DNA of 39,701 bases from Pseudomonadota bacterium. Lineage in GTDB: Bacteria; Tectomicrobia; Entotheonellia; Entotheonellales; Entotheonellaceae. Under the pieces are notes generated by a model. It did no database searches, was not told the origin of the DNA, and saw nothing but the letters and a program-made list of their open reading frames with translations. Numbering within the stretch: position 1 is the first letter of the stretch; each line of letters starts with the position of its first letter. This document shows positions 6,638 through 14,847 of the stretch, piece by piece. The stretch covers positions 1 to 39,701 of the forward strand of contig SXND01000213.1 in assembly GCA_005777235.1 (NCBI GenBank), in the 5' to 3' direction. The position numbers and the translations under genes are program-made.

Positions 6638-7813
6638 ATGGAGCCTATTGCCCTAGACCGCCTGACAGATCTTGATGCGGTGTTGACGGAAGACGAGATT
6701 CTGGCCCGCAATACCGTGCGCCAGTTTGTCGCTGACAAGTATCTGCCCATTGTCAGCGACCACTTTGAACATCACACCTTTCCCGAGGCACTGATCCCCG
6801 ACATTGCCGCCTTGGGCGTGCTGGGGGCCAGTATCCACGGCTATGGCTGCGCCGGCGTCAACGCCGTCACCTATGGACTGCTCTTGCAAGAGTTAGAATA
6901 CGGCGACAGCGGCCTGCGCAGCTTCGTGTCGGTGCAGGGCTCGCTGAGCATGTACGCCATTTATCGCTTTGGTTCTGAAGCGCAAAAACAGCACTGGTTA
7001 CCCCGCATGGCCCGCGGCGAAGCCATTGGCTGCTTTGGGCTCACTGAGCCAGATTCGGGCTCTGATCCAGGCTCCATGCGCACCATGGCACGGCAAGATG
7101 GTGACTCCTATGTGCTGAATGGCGCCAAGATGTGGATTACCAACGCGCCGATTAGCCAGGTGGCGGTGATCTGGGCCAAGTTGGAGGCCGACGAGCCCAG
7201 CGCCGTGCGCGGGTTTCTGGTGGAGCGCGGTACCCCAGGCTTTACGACCACCACGATCGGCAAAAAAATGTCCCTGCGCGCCTCCCATACCGGCGAGATT
7301 GTGCTCTCGGATTGCCGCATTCCCCGTGAGAATCTGTTGCCGACATCTCGTGGTCTCGGCTCGCCCCTCGCGTGCTTGAACCAGGCACGCTTCGGGATCG
7401 CCTGGGGTGCCCTCGGAGCGGCCAAAGCCTGCTTTGACTCGGCGCTGGACTATAGCCGCCAGCGCATTCAGTTCGGCGTGCCCATTGCCAGCAAGCAGCT
7501 CATTCAGGAGCAACTGGTGGACATGGCGCTGGAAATTTCCAAGGGTCAGCTGATGAATTACCACTTTGCCCGCCTCAAAGACCAGGATCGTCTGACGCCG
7601 TATCAGGTCAGCATGGCCAAGAAGAACAGTGTGGCCCAGGCCCTGCACATTGCCCGCATGGCGCGCTCCATCCACGGCGCTAGTGGCATTTCGTTGGAAT
7701 TTCCGGTGATCCGTCACATGCTCAATCTGGAGTCGGTGTACACTTACGAAGGCACCGATGAAGTCCACACCCTGGTTCTGGGCCGTGCCCTGACAGGCTT
7801 TGACGCGTTTTAA
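6638..7813 (+). CDS. gcdH: Glutaryl-CoA dehydrogenase-like acyl-CoA dehydrogenase
   Basis: The 391-residue product has all parts of the acyl-CoA dehydrogenase fold. The FAD/substrate segments are CFGLTEPDSGSDPGSM and WITNAPISQVAVIWAK. The N-terminal GDSGLRSFVSVQGSL segment is typical of glutaryl-CoA dehydrogenases. The catalytic base is Glu371 in YEGTDEVHTLVLGRALTG. The family oxidises glutaryl-CoA and decarboxylates it to crotonyl-CoA in lysine, tryptophan and aromatic breakdown, passing electrons to ETF. The HDAC-family gene starts only 12 bases downstream, so they are probably co-transcribed. Related enzymes of similar sequence could take other acyl-CoAs; the family assignment is firm, the substrate likely. 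Confidence 0.87.
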   Translation: MEPIALDRLTDLDAVLTEDEILARNTVRQFVADKYLPIVSDHFEHHTFPEALIPDIAALGVLGASIHGYGCAGVNAVTYGLLLQELEYGDSGLRSFVSVQGSLSMYAIYRFGSEAQKQHWLPRMARGEAIGCFGLTEPDSGSDPGSMRTMARQDGDSYVLNGAKMWITNAPISQVAVIWAKLEADEPSAVRGFLVERGTPGFTTTTIGKKMSLRASHTGEIVLSDCRIPRENLLPTSRGLGSPLACLNQARFGIAWGALGAAKACFDSALDYSRQRIQFGVPIASKQLIQEQLVDMALEISKGQLMNYHFARLKDQDRLTPYQVSMAKKNSVAQALHIARMARSIHGASGISLEFPVIRHMLNLESVYTYEGTDEVHTLVLGRALTGFDAF

Positions 7814-7825
7814 CGGGGCGTCGCT

Positions 7826-8734
7826 ATGACCATCGCAGTGGTGTATCATCCAGGGTACTCGGTAGACCTTGGACCAGCGCACCGTTTTCCCATGCACAAG
7901 TATCGCCTGGTGTACGAGCGTCTGGCTGCGGAAGGCACGCTCGCCCAAGCCCAAGTGCTCCAACCCGAGCCTGCCGCCACATCTGACCTGCGGCTGGTGC
8001 ATACGCATGATTACGTGACGCGCTTCCTCGCTGGCGCAATGTCCGCGCAAGAAATGCGCGTGCTGGGTTTTCCCTGGTCCGCCCCGCTGGCGCGCCGGGC
8101 GCGTCTGGCGACGCAGGGCACGATCACCGCGAGCCTCATGGCCTGGCATCACGGCCTGGCCTGCAATCTGGCTGGCGGGTCGCATCACGCCTTTGCCGAT
8201 CACGGCGAAGGTTTTTCGGTGTTCAATGACCTGGCGATCGCTATTCGCGTCTTGCAACGCGATCACGGGCTGCAACGGGCCGCGATCATTGACTGTGACG
8301 TGCACCAGGGCAATGGCACGGCGACCATTTTTGCCAACGATCCGAGCGTGTGGACCTGCTCACTCCACGGCGCGCACAATTATCCCTTCCACAAAGTCCG
8401 CAGCAGTCTCGATATCGCGTTGCCCGACGGCACCGAGGATGCGGCGTATCTGGCCGCCTTGCAGATGCATCTCCCCGTGGTGCTGGAACGTTTTCAGCCG
8501 CAGATGGTGTGGTATCTCGCTGGGGTGGACCCGTATCAGGGCGACACGCTCGGACGCCTCGCCCTGACCCTGGAGGGGCTGCGCCAGCGCGATGCCTATG
8601 TCCTGGGCACCTGTACCCGAGCGCGTATCCCCGTGGTGACGACTATGGGCGGAGGCTATGCCCGGGAGATCGAGCACATTGTGGAGGCCCACGCGCAGAC
8701 GGTGCGCGTGGCCTGTGCGCTCGATAGTATGTAG
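7826..8734 (+). CDS. Histone deacetylase family protein (class IV-like lysine deacylase)
   Basis: The 302-residue protein carries the zinc hydrolase motifs of the arginase/HDAC fold. GGSHHAF supplies the paired histidines 120-121, DCDVHQGNGT supplies ligands Asp158 and His160, AGVDPYQGDTLGRLALT supplies Asp235, and GGGY supplies the catalytic Tyr278. The short chain and LAGVDPYQGD resemble HDAC11-like (class IV) bacterial proteins more than AcuC. Such proteins remove acyl groups from lysine or act on acylated polyamines. It is 12 bases downstream of the glutaryl-CoA dehydrogenase gene, so a role in removing acyl marks produced by glutaryl-CoA is an attractive inference. Zinc chemistry is well supported; the acyl group is unknown. 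Confidence 0.87.
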   Translation: MTIAVVYHPGYSVDLGPAHRFPMHKYRLVYERLAAEGTLAQAQVLQPEPAATSDLRLVHTHDYVTRFLAGAMSAQEMRVLGFPWSAPLARRARLATQGTITASLMAWHHGLACNLAGGSHHAFADHGEGFSVFNDLAIAIRVLQRDHGLQRAAIIDCDVHQGNGTATIFANDPSVWTCSLHGAHNYPFHKVRSSLDIALPDGTEDAAYLAALQMHLPVVLERFQPQMVWYLAGVDPYQGDTLGRLALTLEGLRQRDAYVLGTCTRARIPVVTTMGGGYAREIEHIVEAHAQTVRVACALDSM

Positions 8735-9156
8735 AAGCACGCCACAAGACTACAGCTCGCCTCACGGTGGAGACGGTGCCACGTGCCACACCGCACGCAT
8801 GCCGCGTCCCAGGGCTGTGGCGAGCGGCCCACGGCGCTCCTGGCCAGCGCGTACTTCTCCCAAGAGCATCTGGGGTCTCAAGCACCGCGGACGGCGGCGG
8901 AGAGGCGTGCGGACCCCAACCGCACACACACTGGTTGAGGCGCGTGCCATGGCCGTACCACCTCCTTGACGTAAAATTTGTATATGTTAATGTCATGCTA
9001 TGGAGTTCACCTGCGTAACGCTGCGTGCTGCTTGACACCGCCAGCGCCCGACTCCATCCTACCGGGTGGCGTCTCTGACCAGATTTTCGAGCCTAGACAC
9101 CAGCGCACACCTCTAGGACAGTGCGCGGCAGCACGAGCTGCCGTGAGGGGATAAGC
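8735..9156. other. Intergenic region without a recognisable gene
   Basis: I see no supported coding sequence here. The only promoter-like signal is TTGACG (8966-8971) with a poor TAATGT 16 bases on, in an AT-rich patch just upstream of ppiD. A hairpin, CGGCAGC (9126-9132) with GCTGCCG (9137-9143), lies just before the ppiD ribosome site and could affect its translation. Confidence 0.4.
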
Positions 9157-11088
9157 ATGTTGCAATGGATGCGGAATGCCCAGGCCTGGCTGATTAAAGG
9201 CGTGCTCTGGGCTGTGGTGTTGGCTTTTCTCGTGACAATCTTTTATCAGTGGGGTGTCCAGTCGAGCGGTTCCGGTTCCACGCGTTCTGAAGTCGCCACC
9301 ATCTTTGGCCAACCCGTGAACGTCCGCGACTTTCAGCGCGTGTACAACGGCCTCCAGCAACGCTATAGCTCTATCCTACGGATGCCGGCGCAGGAGCTGA
9401 ACTCCCGGTTTAATTTCCGCGATATGGCCATTGAACAACTCGCGACACGCGCCGTGCTGCTACGGATGGCCACGCAATATGGCGTCGTGGTCACCCCGCA
9501 GGAACTCTACGATACGATTGCGGGGATGCCGGCGTTCCAGGAGGCGGGACGTTTTAGCACGGCGCGGTATCACGCCGTGTTGCGCAGCCAGGTGCCGCCT
9601 GTGAGCCCACGCCAATTTGAGGTCCAGCACCAGGAGGATCTGTTGCTGCAGAAGGTGTCCAGCGTCTTCAACACGGGCATGCCCGTGACCGACGCCGAAG
9701 TCGAGCTGGCCTATCGACGCGACCATGAGCAGCTGGCCCTGCGCTACGTGAGCGTGTCTGGCGCTATGTTTGAGTCCCAGGTCACACCCACCGAGGAAGA
9801 ATTGCAGAGCCATTATGCCGCACGGAAAGAGACGTACCGTGAGCCCGAGCAGCGCCAGCTGCGCTACGCCGTGGTGCCATTGCAGCGTTTCCTGCTGCAT
9901 TATGAGCCCACTGCTGCAGAAATACAGGACTATTACACGCGCCATAGCGAGACGTTCAGGCGTCAGGAACAGGTGCGCGCCCGGCATATCCTCTTCAAAG
10001 TCTCGGCAGGAGCGACGCCCGAGCAAGACGCGCAAGCCCGGACACGCGCCGAAGCTGTCCTGGCCTCCTTACGGGCAGGTGACGACTTTGCGCCCTTAGC
10101 GCAAGAACACTCTGAAGATACTGCCACGGCGGACAAGGGTGGGGATCTGGGCTATTTTCCACGGGATCAGATGGTCAAACCCTTTGAGGAGGTGGCGTTT
10201 TCCCTGCCACCGGGACAGGTCAGCGAGCCTGTACGGACCTCCTTTGGTTGGCATATTATTCAGGTGGAAGATAAGCGTGAGGAGACCATCCAACCCCTGG
10301 CGGACGTCCAGGAAGACGTCACGACCAAGCTGCGGGAAGCCAAAGCCCGCGATGCGGCGGCCACGTTTACCGATGATCTCCAGGCCGCGCTGGAGGCCAA
10401 TCCCCGCCAGTGGGCAGAACTGGCGCAACAGCACACCCTGGAGCTCGTGACGACACCGTTTCTTCCGGCCACTGGACGGGTTGAGGGCTTAGAAACGGTG
10501 TCGGATCTCATGCAGCGCATGTTTGCGCTGCCTGAGCTGGGCGTCGACACCGTGCAGGGGCCTGATGGCGCCCACTATCTCGTGCAGGTGGCCGCAACGC
10601 GTCCCTCGACCATCCGAGAATTTGACGCCGTCCGCGACCAAGTGGCCATGGAAGTTCGCATGCGCCAGAGCCTTGATCTTGCCCGTAAACAAGCCGAGGA
10701 GTGGGTGACCAAGGTCCAGGAAGGCACGCCCCTGGAGACGGTAGCTGCCGAGCGCTCTCTCGATGTGGTGGAGACCGGGCCATTCAAATATCGCGACCCG
10801 ATTCCCCGCTTGGGGCGTCCCGCCGACGTGAGCCGGGTGGTCGGAGGGCTGAAGGCGGGCGAGGTGGCCACGGTAGCTGAGGGGGCACGCCATCTCATCC
10901 TGCAGATGGTCACACGCCAGCCCGCCGACATGCAAGCGTATCTGGCAGATAAAGCGGAGTATCACAAAAAACTGCGGGATCAGAAACGCCAGCAGGCGAG
11001 CGCTGGCTTCCAGCAGTTTTTACACGCGCAATACCAAACCCTGCGCCAGCAAGGGGACATCGTCGTCAATCCGCAGTTCGTCTTTTAA
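9157..11088 (+). CDS. ppiD: PpiD-like membrane-anchored peptidyl-prolyl isomerase/chaperone
   Basis: The 643-residue protein starts at the ATG preceded by GAGGGG. An N-terminal anchor (about 13-34, [16 protein letters not shown]) leaves the rest in the periplasm. A SurA_N/PpiD chaperone region (about 40-260) is followed by a parvulin domain at about 268-370, with RARHILFKV, the [19 protein letters not shown] core and [13 protein letters not shown] second, more degenerate half follows to the C-terminus. The length matches PpiD (about 620). PpiD sits at the Sec exit and helps newly exported proteins fold. A promoter-like signal follows the gene (11122-11151), so the downstream genes may be separately transcribed. 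Confidence 0.88.
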   Translation: MLQWMRNAQAWLIKGVLWAVVLAFLVTIFYQWGVQSSGSGSTRSEVATIFGQPVNVRDFQRVYNGLQQRYSSILRMPAQELNSRFNFRDMAIEQLATRAVLLRMATQYGVVVTPQELYDTIAGMPAFQEAGRFSTARYHAVLRSQVPPVSPRQFEVQHQEDLLLQKVSSVFNTGMPVTDAEVELAYRRDHEQLALRYVSVSGAMFESQVTPTEEELQSHYAARKETYREPEQRQLRYAVVPLQRFLLHYEPTAAEIQDYYTRHSETFRRQEQVRARHILFKVSAGATPEQDAQARTRAEAVLASLRAGDDFAPLAQEHSEDTATADKGGDLGYFPRDQMVKPFEEVAFSLPPGQVSEPVRTSFGWHIIQVEDKREETIQPLADVQEDVTTKLREAKARDAAATFTDDLQAALEANPRQWAELAQQHTLELVTTPFLPATGRVEGLETVSDLMQRMFALPELGVDTVQGPDGAHYLVQVAATRPSTIREFDAVRDQVAMEVRMRQSLDLARKQAEEWVTKVQEGTPLETVAAERSLDVVETGPFKYRDPIPRLGRPADVSRVVGGLKAGEVATVAEGARHLILQMVTRQPADMQAYLADKAEYHKKLRDQKRQQASAGFQQFLHAQYQTLRQQGDIVVNPQFVF

Positions 11089-11121
11089 GCGCCCGCGTGG
11101 CACAGTATCCCGCCTGCTTCC

Positions 11122-11151
11122 TTGACAAGGTGCGGGCGGTATCGATATATC
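11122..11151 (+). promoter_or_regulatory. Probable sigma-70-type promoter for the sulfur-carrier gene
   Basis: A perfect TTGACA (11122-11127) is followed after 18 bases by TATATC (11146-11151). It lies 46 bases upstream of the ATG of the MoaD/ThiS-like gene, between that gene and the ppiD stop. The -35 box is inside a small palindrome, CCTTGACAAGG. Confidence 0.5.
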
Positions 11152-11196
11152 TTCCGCCTGCAGGATAGGCGATGGTGCAGAGAAGGAGACGGCTCG

Positions 11197-11481
11197 ATGG
11201 CTATTGTGGTACATATCCCAACCCCGTTGCAGAGATTCACCAAGAACCAAGGTGAGGTTGCGGCTCAAGGGGCGACAGTGGCGGATGTCCTCGTTGATCT
11301 CGATGGACATTTTCCCGGTATCCGGGAACGCCTGTGCGATGACCGGGGCGCCATTCGCAAGTTCATCAATTTTTACTTGAACGATGAAGACATTCGTTTC
11401 ATGGATGGGGAAAAGACCGTGCTCAAGGACGGTGATACCCTCGCCATCATTCCAGCCATCGCTGGAGGTAGCGTGGCCTAA
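11197..11481 (+). CDS. CysO-like MoaD/ThiS family sulfur carrier protein
   Basis: The 94-residue protein is a beta-grasp sulfur carrier. It starts at the ATG after GAAGGAGAC; the frame is open further upstream but without family similarity. Segments IRKFINFYLNDEDIRF and KDGDTLAIIPAIAGG match the CysO subgroup (IYVNDEDVRF, PAVAGG in Mycobacterium). In this family the C-terminal Gly-Gly is adenylated and then thiocarboxylated to deliver sulfur to cysteine, thiamin, molybdopterin or tRNA. Here Gly90-Gly91 is not terminal: Ser-Val-Ala follows. A protease of the JAMM/Mec type would have to trim it first. No activating enzyme or CysM is in the window. The next gene, 19 bases downstream, is an M3 peptidase relative. 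Confidence 0.85.
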   Translation: MAIVVHIPTPLQRFTKNQGEVAAQGATVADVLVDLDGHFPGIRERLCDDRGAIRKFINFYLNDEDIRFMDGEKTVLKDGDTLAIIPAIAGGSVA

Positions 11482-11500
11482 CCCTAGCAAGCGAGGTGGT

Positions 11501-12961
11501 ATGGCGGACACACATCTTTCCGAGCGTCTGTTGCAAAGCTGTGTAGCGTATCAGCGTGAGATGGCGCTTCTGACACTCGATATACCCCCTGGCGAGGCGC
11601 GTGAGGCGCGCTTTGCCGACGTCCTAACGCAGACGAGTGCCGCGCATACGCCAGCCACCCTCGATACCCTGGACCACGAGGTGCTGCAGCGCCTGCGGGC
11701 CTGGGTGCTCATGCTGCATGTGCATGCGACGCTCTTGCCGACGCAGCAGGTGATCCAGGCCCACCAACGCACCACGGTCTGCGTGGTGGACGGAGAGCCC
11801 ATCCCGCTCCGCAGCAGTTTTGCGGCGATGGCCACGGAAACCCGGCGTGATCGGCGTGCCGCCATTGATGCGGCAGTCTGTGGGCAACTCCGCGACCTCA
11901 CCCCCTTGTTGACGGAGCAATTTCGTACCCTGGGCACGGCACTGGAGTCCCTAGGCTATGACACGGCCGAAGCCTTCTGGAATGCCGTGCTGCCTGTCGA
12001 GCCCGCGACGTTGCAGGACGTGGCCACAGACATTCTGGCGCAGACAGAGGAAGCCTACCTGGATTTGTTGACCTGGGCCGCCCGGCGGCGACTGCGCTTG
12101 ACGCCAGGGCAACTCCGCCGGCACGATATTCTGGCCCTGTTCACGTTTCCGGAGTATCAGATGTACTATCAACCCGGCACCGTCGTCCCAGCCTTGCAAG
12201 CCTGTCTGCACGACCTCGGTCTGGACCCGGATGTGGGCGGGCGCTTGACGTGGTGCGAGCGCTTACCCCACTTCGGCCCGCCCATAGCGGTGGCCTTGCA
12301 CATTCCCGACGAAATCGTGGTGAGTTATGCGCCGGTGCAAGGGTTGCAGGGCACCGAAGCGTGGGCCAATGCCAGCGGACGGGCCTTGCTCTGGGCCCAC
12401 ACGTCCCCCGATCTGCCCGCGGTGCAGCGGGCCCTGGGCGATCCGGCGCTGCTGGAAAGTAATGCGCAACTCTTCGCAGGATTGCTGGCTGAGCCGCAGT
12501 GGTTGGCGCACTATGTGGGCGTACGCGTCGATACCAATTACACGGCGTGGCGCTGCTTAGATCGTTTATATCGTTTGCGGCGGGCCCTGGGACGCTTCCT
12601 CTATACGCGCTATGTGTACACCACCAACACGCTGGCGGGAGCCTCGGACGCGTATCGTGACCTCATGATGGATGCCTGTCACGTCGATTATCCCCCAGAA
12701 TACGCGCTACTCGATTGGGATTGGGACTATTCGACACTAAATGCCCTCCGCAGTTGGAGCCAGACCGCCGCGGTCGTCGAGACACTACAGGCGCACTTTG
12801 CGAGCGATTGGTTCCGCGATCCTGATGCGGGCTCCTGGCTGCACGAGTATTGGGCGAGCGCCGGTGCGGAACGTCTCGAAGACCAACGCGATCGTCTGTT
12901 GGGGAGAACCTGGGATGCCGAGGTGTGTGCACGCTCCCTACGCCCACAAGCGCTGGCCTAG
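11501..12961 (+). CDS. M3 (oligoendopeptidase F)-like protein without the zinc motif
   Basis: The 486-residue protein starts at ATG 11501 with AGGTGG upstream, 19 bases after the sulfur-carrier stop. The helical body resembles M3 peptidases: residues near 299-331 read AHTSPDLPAVQRALGDPALL then ESNAQLFAGLLAEPQWL, the usual context of the active site. The HEXXH position reads NASGR (290-294), so both histidines and the glutamate are lost. Glu319 remains, 25 residues after Arg294, exactly where the third zinc ligand falls in thimet oligopeptidase. The C-terminal part (TLAGASDAYRDLMMDACHVDYPPE) also follows the family. It is therefore probably a pseudo-peptidase that binds peptides or partners. 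The family link is my own alignment from memory. Confidence 0.65.
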   Translation: MADTHLSERLLQSCVAYQREMALLTLDIPPGEAREARFADVLTQTSAAHTPATLDTLDHEVLQRLRAWVLMLHVHATLLPTQQVIQAHQRTTVCVVDGEPIPLRSSFAAMATETRRDRRAAIDAAVCGQLRDLTPLLTEQFRTLGTALESLGYDTAEAFWNAVLPVEPATLQDVATDILAQTEEAYLDLLTWAARRRLRLTPGQLRRHDILALFTFPEYQMYYQPGTVVPALQACLHDLGLDPDVGGRLTWCERLPHFGPPIAVALHIPDEIVVSYAPVQGLQGTEAWANASGRALLWAHTSPDLPAVQRALGDPALLESNAQLFAGLLAEPQWLAHYVGVRVDTNYTAWRCLDRLYRLRRALGRFLYTRYVYTTNTLAGASDAYRDLMMDACHVDYPPEYALLDWDWDYSTLNALRSWSQTAAVVETLQAHFASDWFRDPDAGSWLHEYWASAGAERLEDQRDRLLGRTWDAEVCARSLRPQALA

Positions 12962-12986
12962 GCCTCTGGCGTTCGTAGGCACTGCG

Positions 12987-13015
12987 TTGCACTTTCTTGT
13001 TGAGGCCGCTACACT
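12987..13015 (+). promoter_or_regulatory. Candidate promoter of the TPR lipoprotein-rodZ-aroE-pilC-mfd operon
   Basis: TTGCAC (12987-12992) and TACACT (13010-13015) are separated by 17 bases. They lie in the gap after the M3-like gene and 97 bases before the ATG of the TPR lipoprotein gene. Each box is only a moderate match to consensus. Confidence 0.35.
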
Positions 13016-13051
13016 CTCTGGCGAGTTTCAGATCACCATCTCTCGGACTTG

Positions 13052-13070
13052 TCCCGGGCAGTGCCCGGGA
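13052..13070 (+). repeat. Perfect 8-bp hairpin in the probable leader
   Basis: TCCCGGGC (13052-13059) pairs with GCCCGGGA (13063-13070) around an AGT loop. It falls between the candidate promoter and the first gene of the operon. No T-run follows, so it is more likely a leader structure or a binding palindrome than a terminator. Confidence 0.45.
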
Positions 13071-13111
13071 AGATCGTGCGAGGCAACGCTTGCCTGTAAG
13101 GGTGTGTAGGC

Positions 13112-13912
13112 ATGAAAGTGCGGCAGTGGCGTGGCGGCATCGTGTGGTGCCTCTGGGTGGGGCTGATGACCCAGCTCATTGGCGGGTGCGCTTCGTCTGC
13201 ACGGATGCGCGTCCAAGCTGATGACCATTATCGCCTGGCGCAGTCCTACCTCGGAAATGAAGCCCATAGCCTTGCAGAACAGGAAATCCGCAAAGCCCTC
13301 GTGTTGTGGCCAGACGATGCACGGTATCTGGAATGTCTCGCCTTCATCCACCAGGCTCAGATATATCAATCCCAAGGAACCCTCAACGCGACCCGCCTGC
13401 AACTGGCTGGCGAAGCCTACCAGCGGGCCTTACAACAGGCGGATGCTCCACCCTCGGTCTTGGTCAATTACAGTACGATTCTCTTGCTGAATGGACGTCT
13501 GGACGAGGCCATCGCCATGGCCCAACGCGCTTTACAGGTGGCGGGTTATGACCAACCAGCACGGGCGTATACCAATATCGGCATCGCACATCTGAATAAA
13601 GGGGCACCGGCCCAAGCGGTCGAGCATTTTCGTAAAGCTGTCGACTATCAGGCCAACTTGCCAGAGGTGCACCATAATCTTGGCATCGCCTATGCGGGCA
13701 TGGGACGGCACCCCGAGGCCATTCGGGCTTTTCGCGAAGCTCTTCGCTTTCGACCGTCCTATGTGGATGCCTATCTTGGACTGGGTAATGTCTTGCGTAC
13801 CGAGGGGCGTAACGAGGAAGCACGTGGGGCGTTCGAGCGCATTCTGGCACTCGTCACTGGGAGCGATCTCGCTGCTAATGTCCGGGAACAACTTCAATCC
13901 CTGACCCCGTAG
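13112..13912 (+). CDS. TPR lipoprotein, PilF/PilW-like
   Basis: The 266-residue product has a lipoprotein signal with lipobox LIGGC (Cys26). It then has about five tetratricopeptide repeats between residues 40 and 260, for example ARAYTNIGIAHLNKGAPAQA and VHHNLGIAYAGMGRHPEAI. PilF/PilW is the outer-membrane pilotin that helps the PilQ secretin assemble, and has this architecture and size. Two genes of the same operon (rodZ-like and pilC) strengthen that reading. The stop is 12 bases from the next start. Other TPR lipoproteins would look alike, so the pilotin role is likely but not proven. Confidence 0.75.
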   Translation: MKVRQWRGGIVWCLWVGLMTQLIGGCASSARMRVQADDHYRLAQSYLGNEAHSLAEQEIRKALVLWPDDARYLECLAFIHQAQIYQSQGTLNATRLQLAGEAYQRALQQADAPPSVLVNYSTILLLNGRLDEAIAMAQRALQVAGYDQPARAYTNIGIAHLNKGAPAQAVEHFRKAVDYQANLPEVHHNLGIAYAGMGRHPEAIRAFREALRFRPSYVDAYLGLGNVLRTEGRNEEARGAFERILALVTGSDLAANVREQLQSLTP

Positions 13913-13924
13913 GCGGAGGGTGGC

Positions 13925-14815
13925 ATGCAGGTCGATTTTGACTCTCTGGGGACGTATTTACGTCAGGAGCGTGAACGACAACAGGTCGCGTTGCAGGATG
14001 TAGCAGAATCGACCAAGATCCAACGCAAATTTCTCGAAGCGTTGGAGCATGATGCCTACGACCAGTTGCCCGCGGAGCCTTTTGTGATGGGCTTTCTGCG
14101 CGCCTATGCCCAATACCTGGCCCTGGATCCCGCCATGGTCTTGGCCGCGTATCGGTCCTTACATCGTCACGCTGGCGCCACGGAGGTTCTCCCCATCCCC
14201 CCCCCCGTGTCCCCGCCCCCCCCCGCACGACGCCCGTTCGGCCGCCGTGGGGTCTTGGCCGTGGTGTCCGTCATCGTGCTCGGCTTTATCTGGTACGAGG
14301 TATGGCGCAGTCAACAGTCCTCACCGACGGTCACGTCCTTCCCCGCAGCGGTAGCGCTCCCAGGGCCTGACACGCCGCGTGTCGCCAATGCGAGGGCACC
14401 AGTCGCCCCTGTCCCCGAGATACTACGCGGACCGGCGTCAGCGACGCCCTCTGACCCCCTTGGGCGGCCAGAGCTGCGCCAGGGCTTCCCCACCACTGCG
14501 GGGGTCTCCGAGGCCGCGCCACTGCCTCCCCCCGTCAACACGCAGGCGACGCCTGCGCCTACGAGCGCATTGCTCTTGGAAGCGAAAGCGCAGAGCGATA
14601 CCTGGCTGGGGATTGAAATTGATGGGGGGAAACGCCTCAACGTGTTGCTCACGGCAGGGAAGAGCGCACAATGGGAGGCCCAGGAGCGTTTCCGGGTGAC
14701 GGTGGGTAACACACGCGGCACCCATCTGACCTTGAATGGACAAGAGATGACGCTACAAGCCAGTCGCAGCAATGTGACACGTGATTTAGTCCTCACCCGT
14801 GCCCAGTTGCGCTAA
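13925..14815 (+). CDS. rodZ: RodZ-like helix-turn-helix membrane protein
   Basis: The 296-residue protein has a cytoplasmic helix-turn-helix domain (about 8-78: YLRQERERQQ, LQDVAESTKI, FLEALEHDAY, FVMGFLRAYAQYL). A Pro-rich linker (90-102) and one membrane span (about 108-125) follow, then a Pro/Ala-rich stretch and a C-terminal DUF4115 beta domain (about 215-290, SDTWLGIEIDGGKRLNVLL). This is the RodZ order; RodZ links MreB to the wall-synthesis machinery. The linker is encoded by two C-only runs of ten (14197-14206) and nine bases (14216-14224, part of a longer C-rich tract). Slippage there would shift the frame. GGAGGG precedes the ATG. Confidence 0.85.
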   Translation: MQVDFDSLGTYLRQERERQQVALQDVAESTKIQRKFLEALEHDAYDQLPAEPFVMGFLRAYAQYLALDPAMVLAAYRSLHRHAGATEVLPIPPPVSPPPPARRPFGRRGVLAVVSVIVLGFIWYEVWRSQQSSPTVTSFPAAVALPGPDTPRVANARAPVAPVPEILRGPASATPSDPLGRPELRQGFPTTAGVSEAAPLPPPVNTQATPAPTSALLLEAKAQSDTWLGIEIDGGKRLNVLLTAGKSAQWEAQERFRVTVGNTRGTHLTLNGQEMTLQASRSNVTRDLVLTRAQLR

Positions 14816-14847
14816 GGGCGCCTTCCGCCAGAGAAAGAACCGGCACC

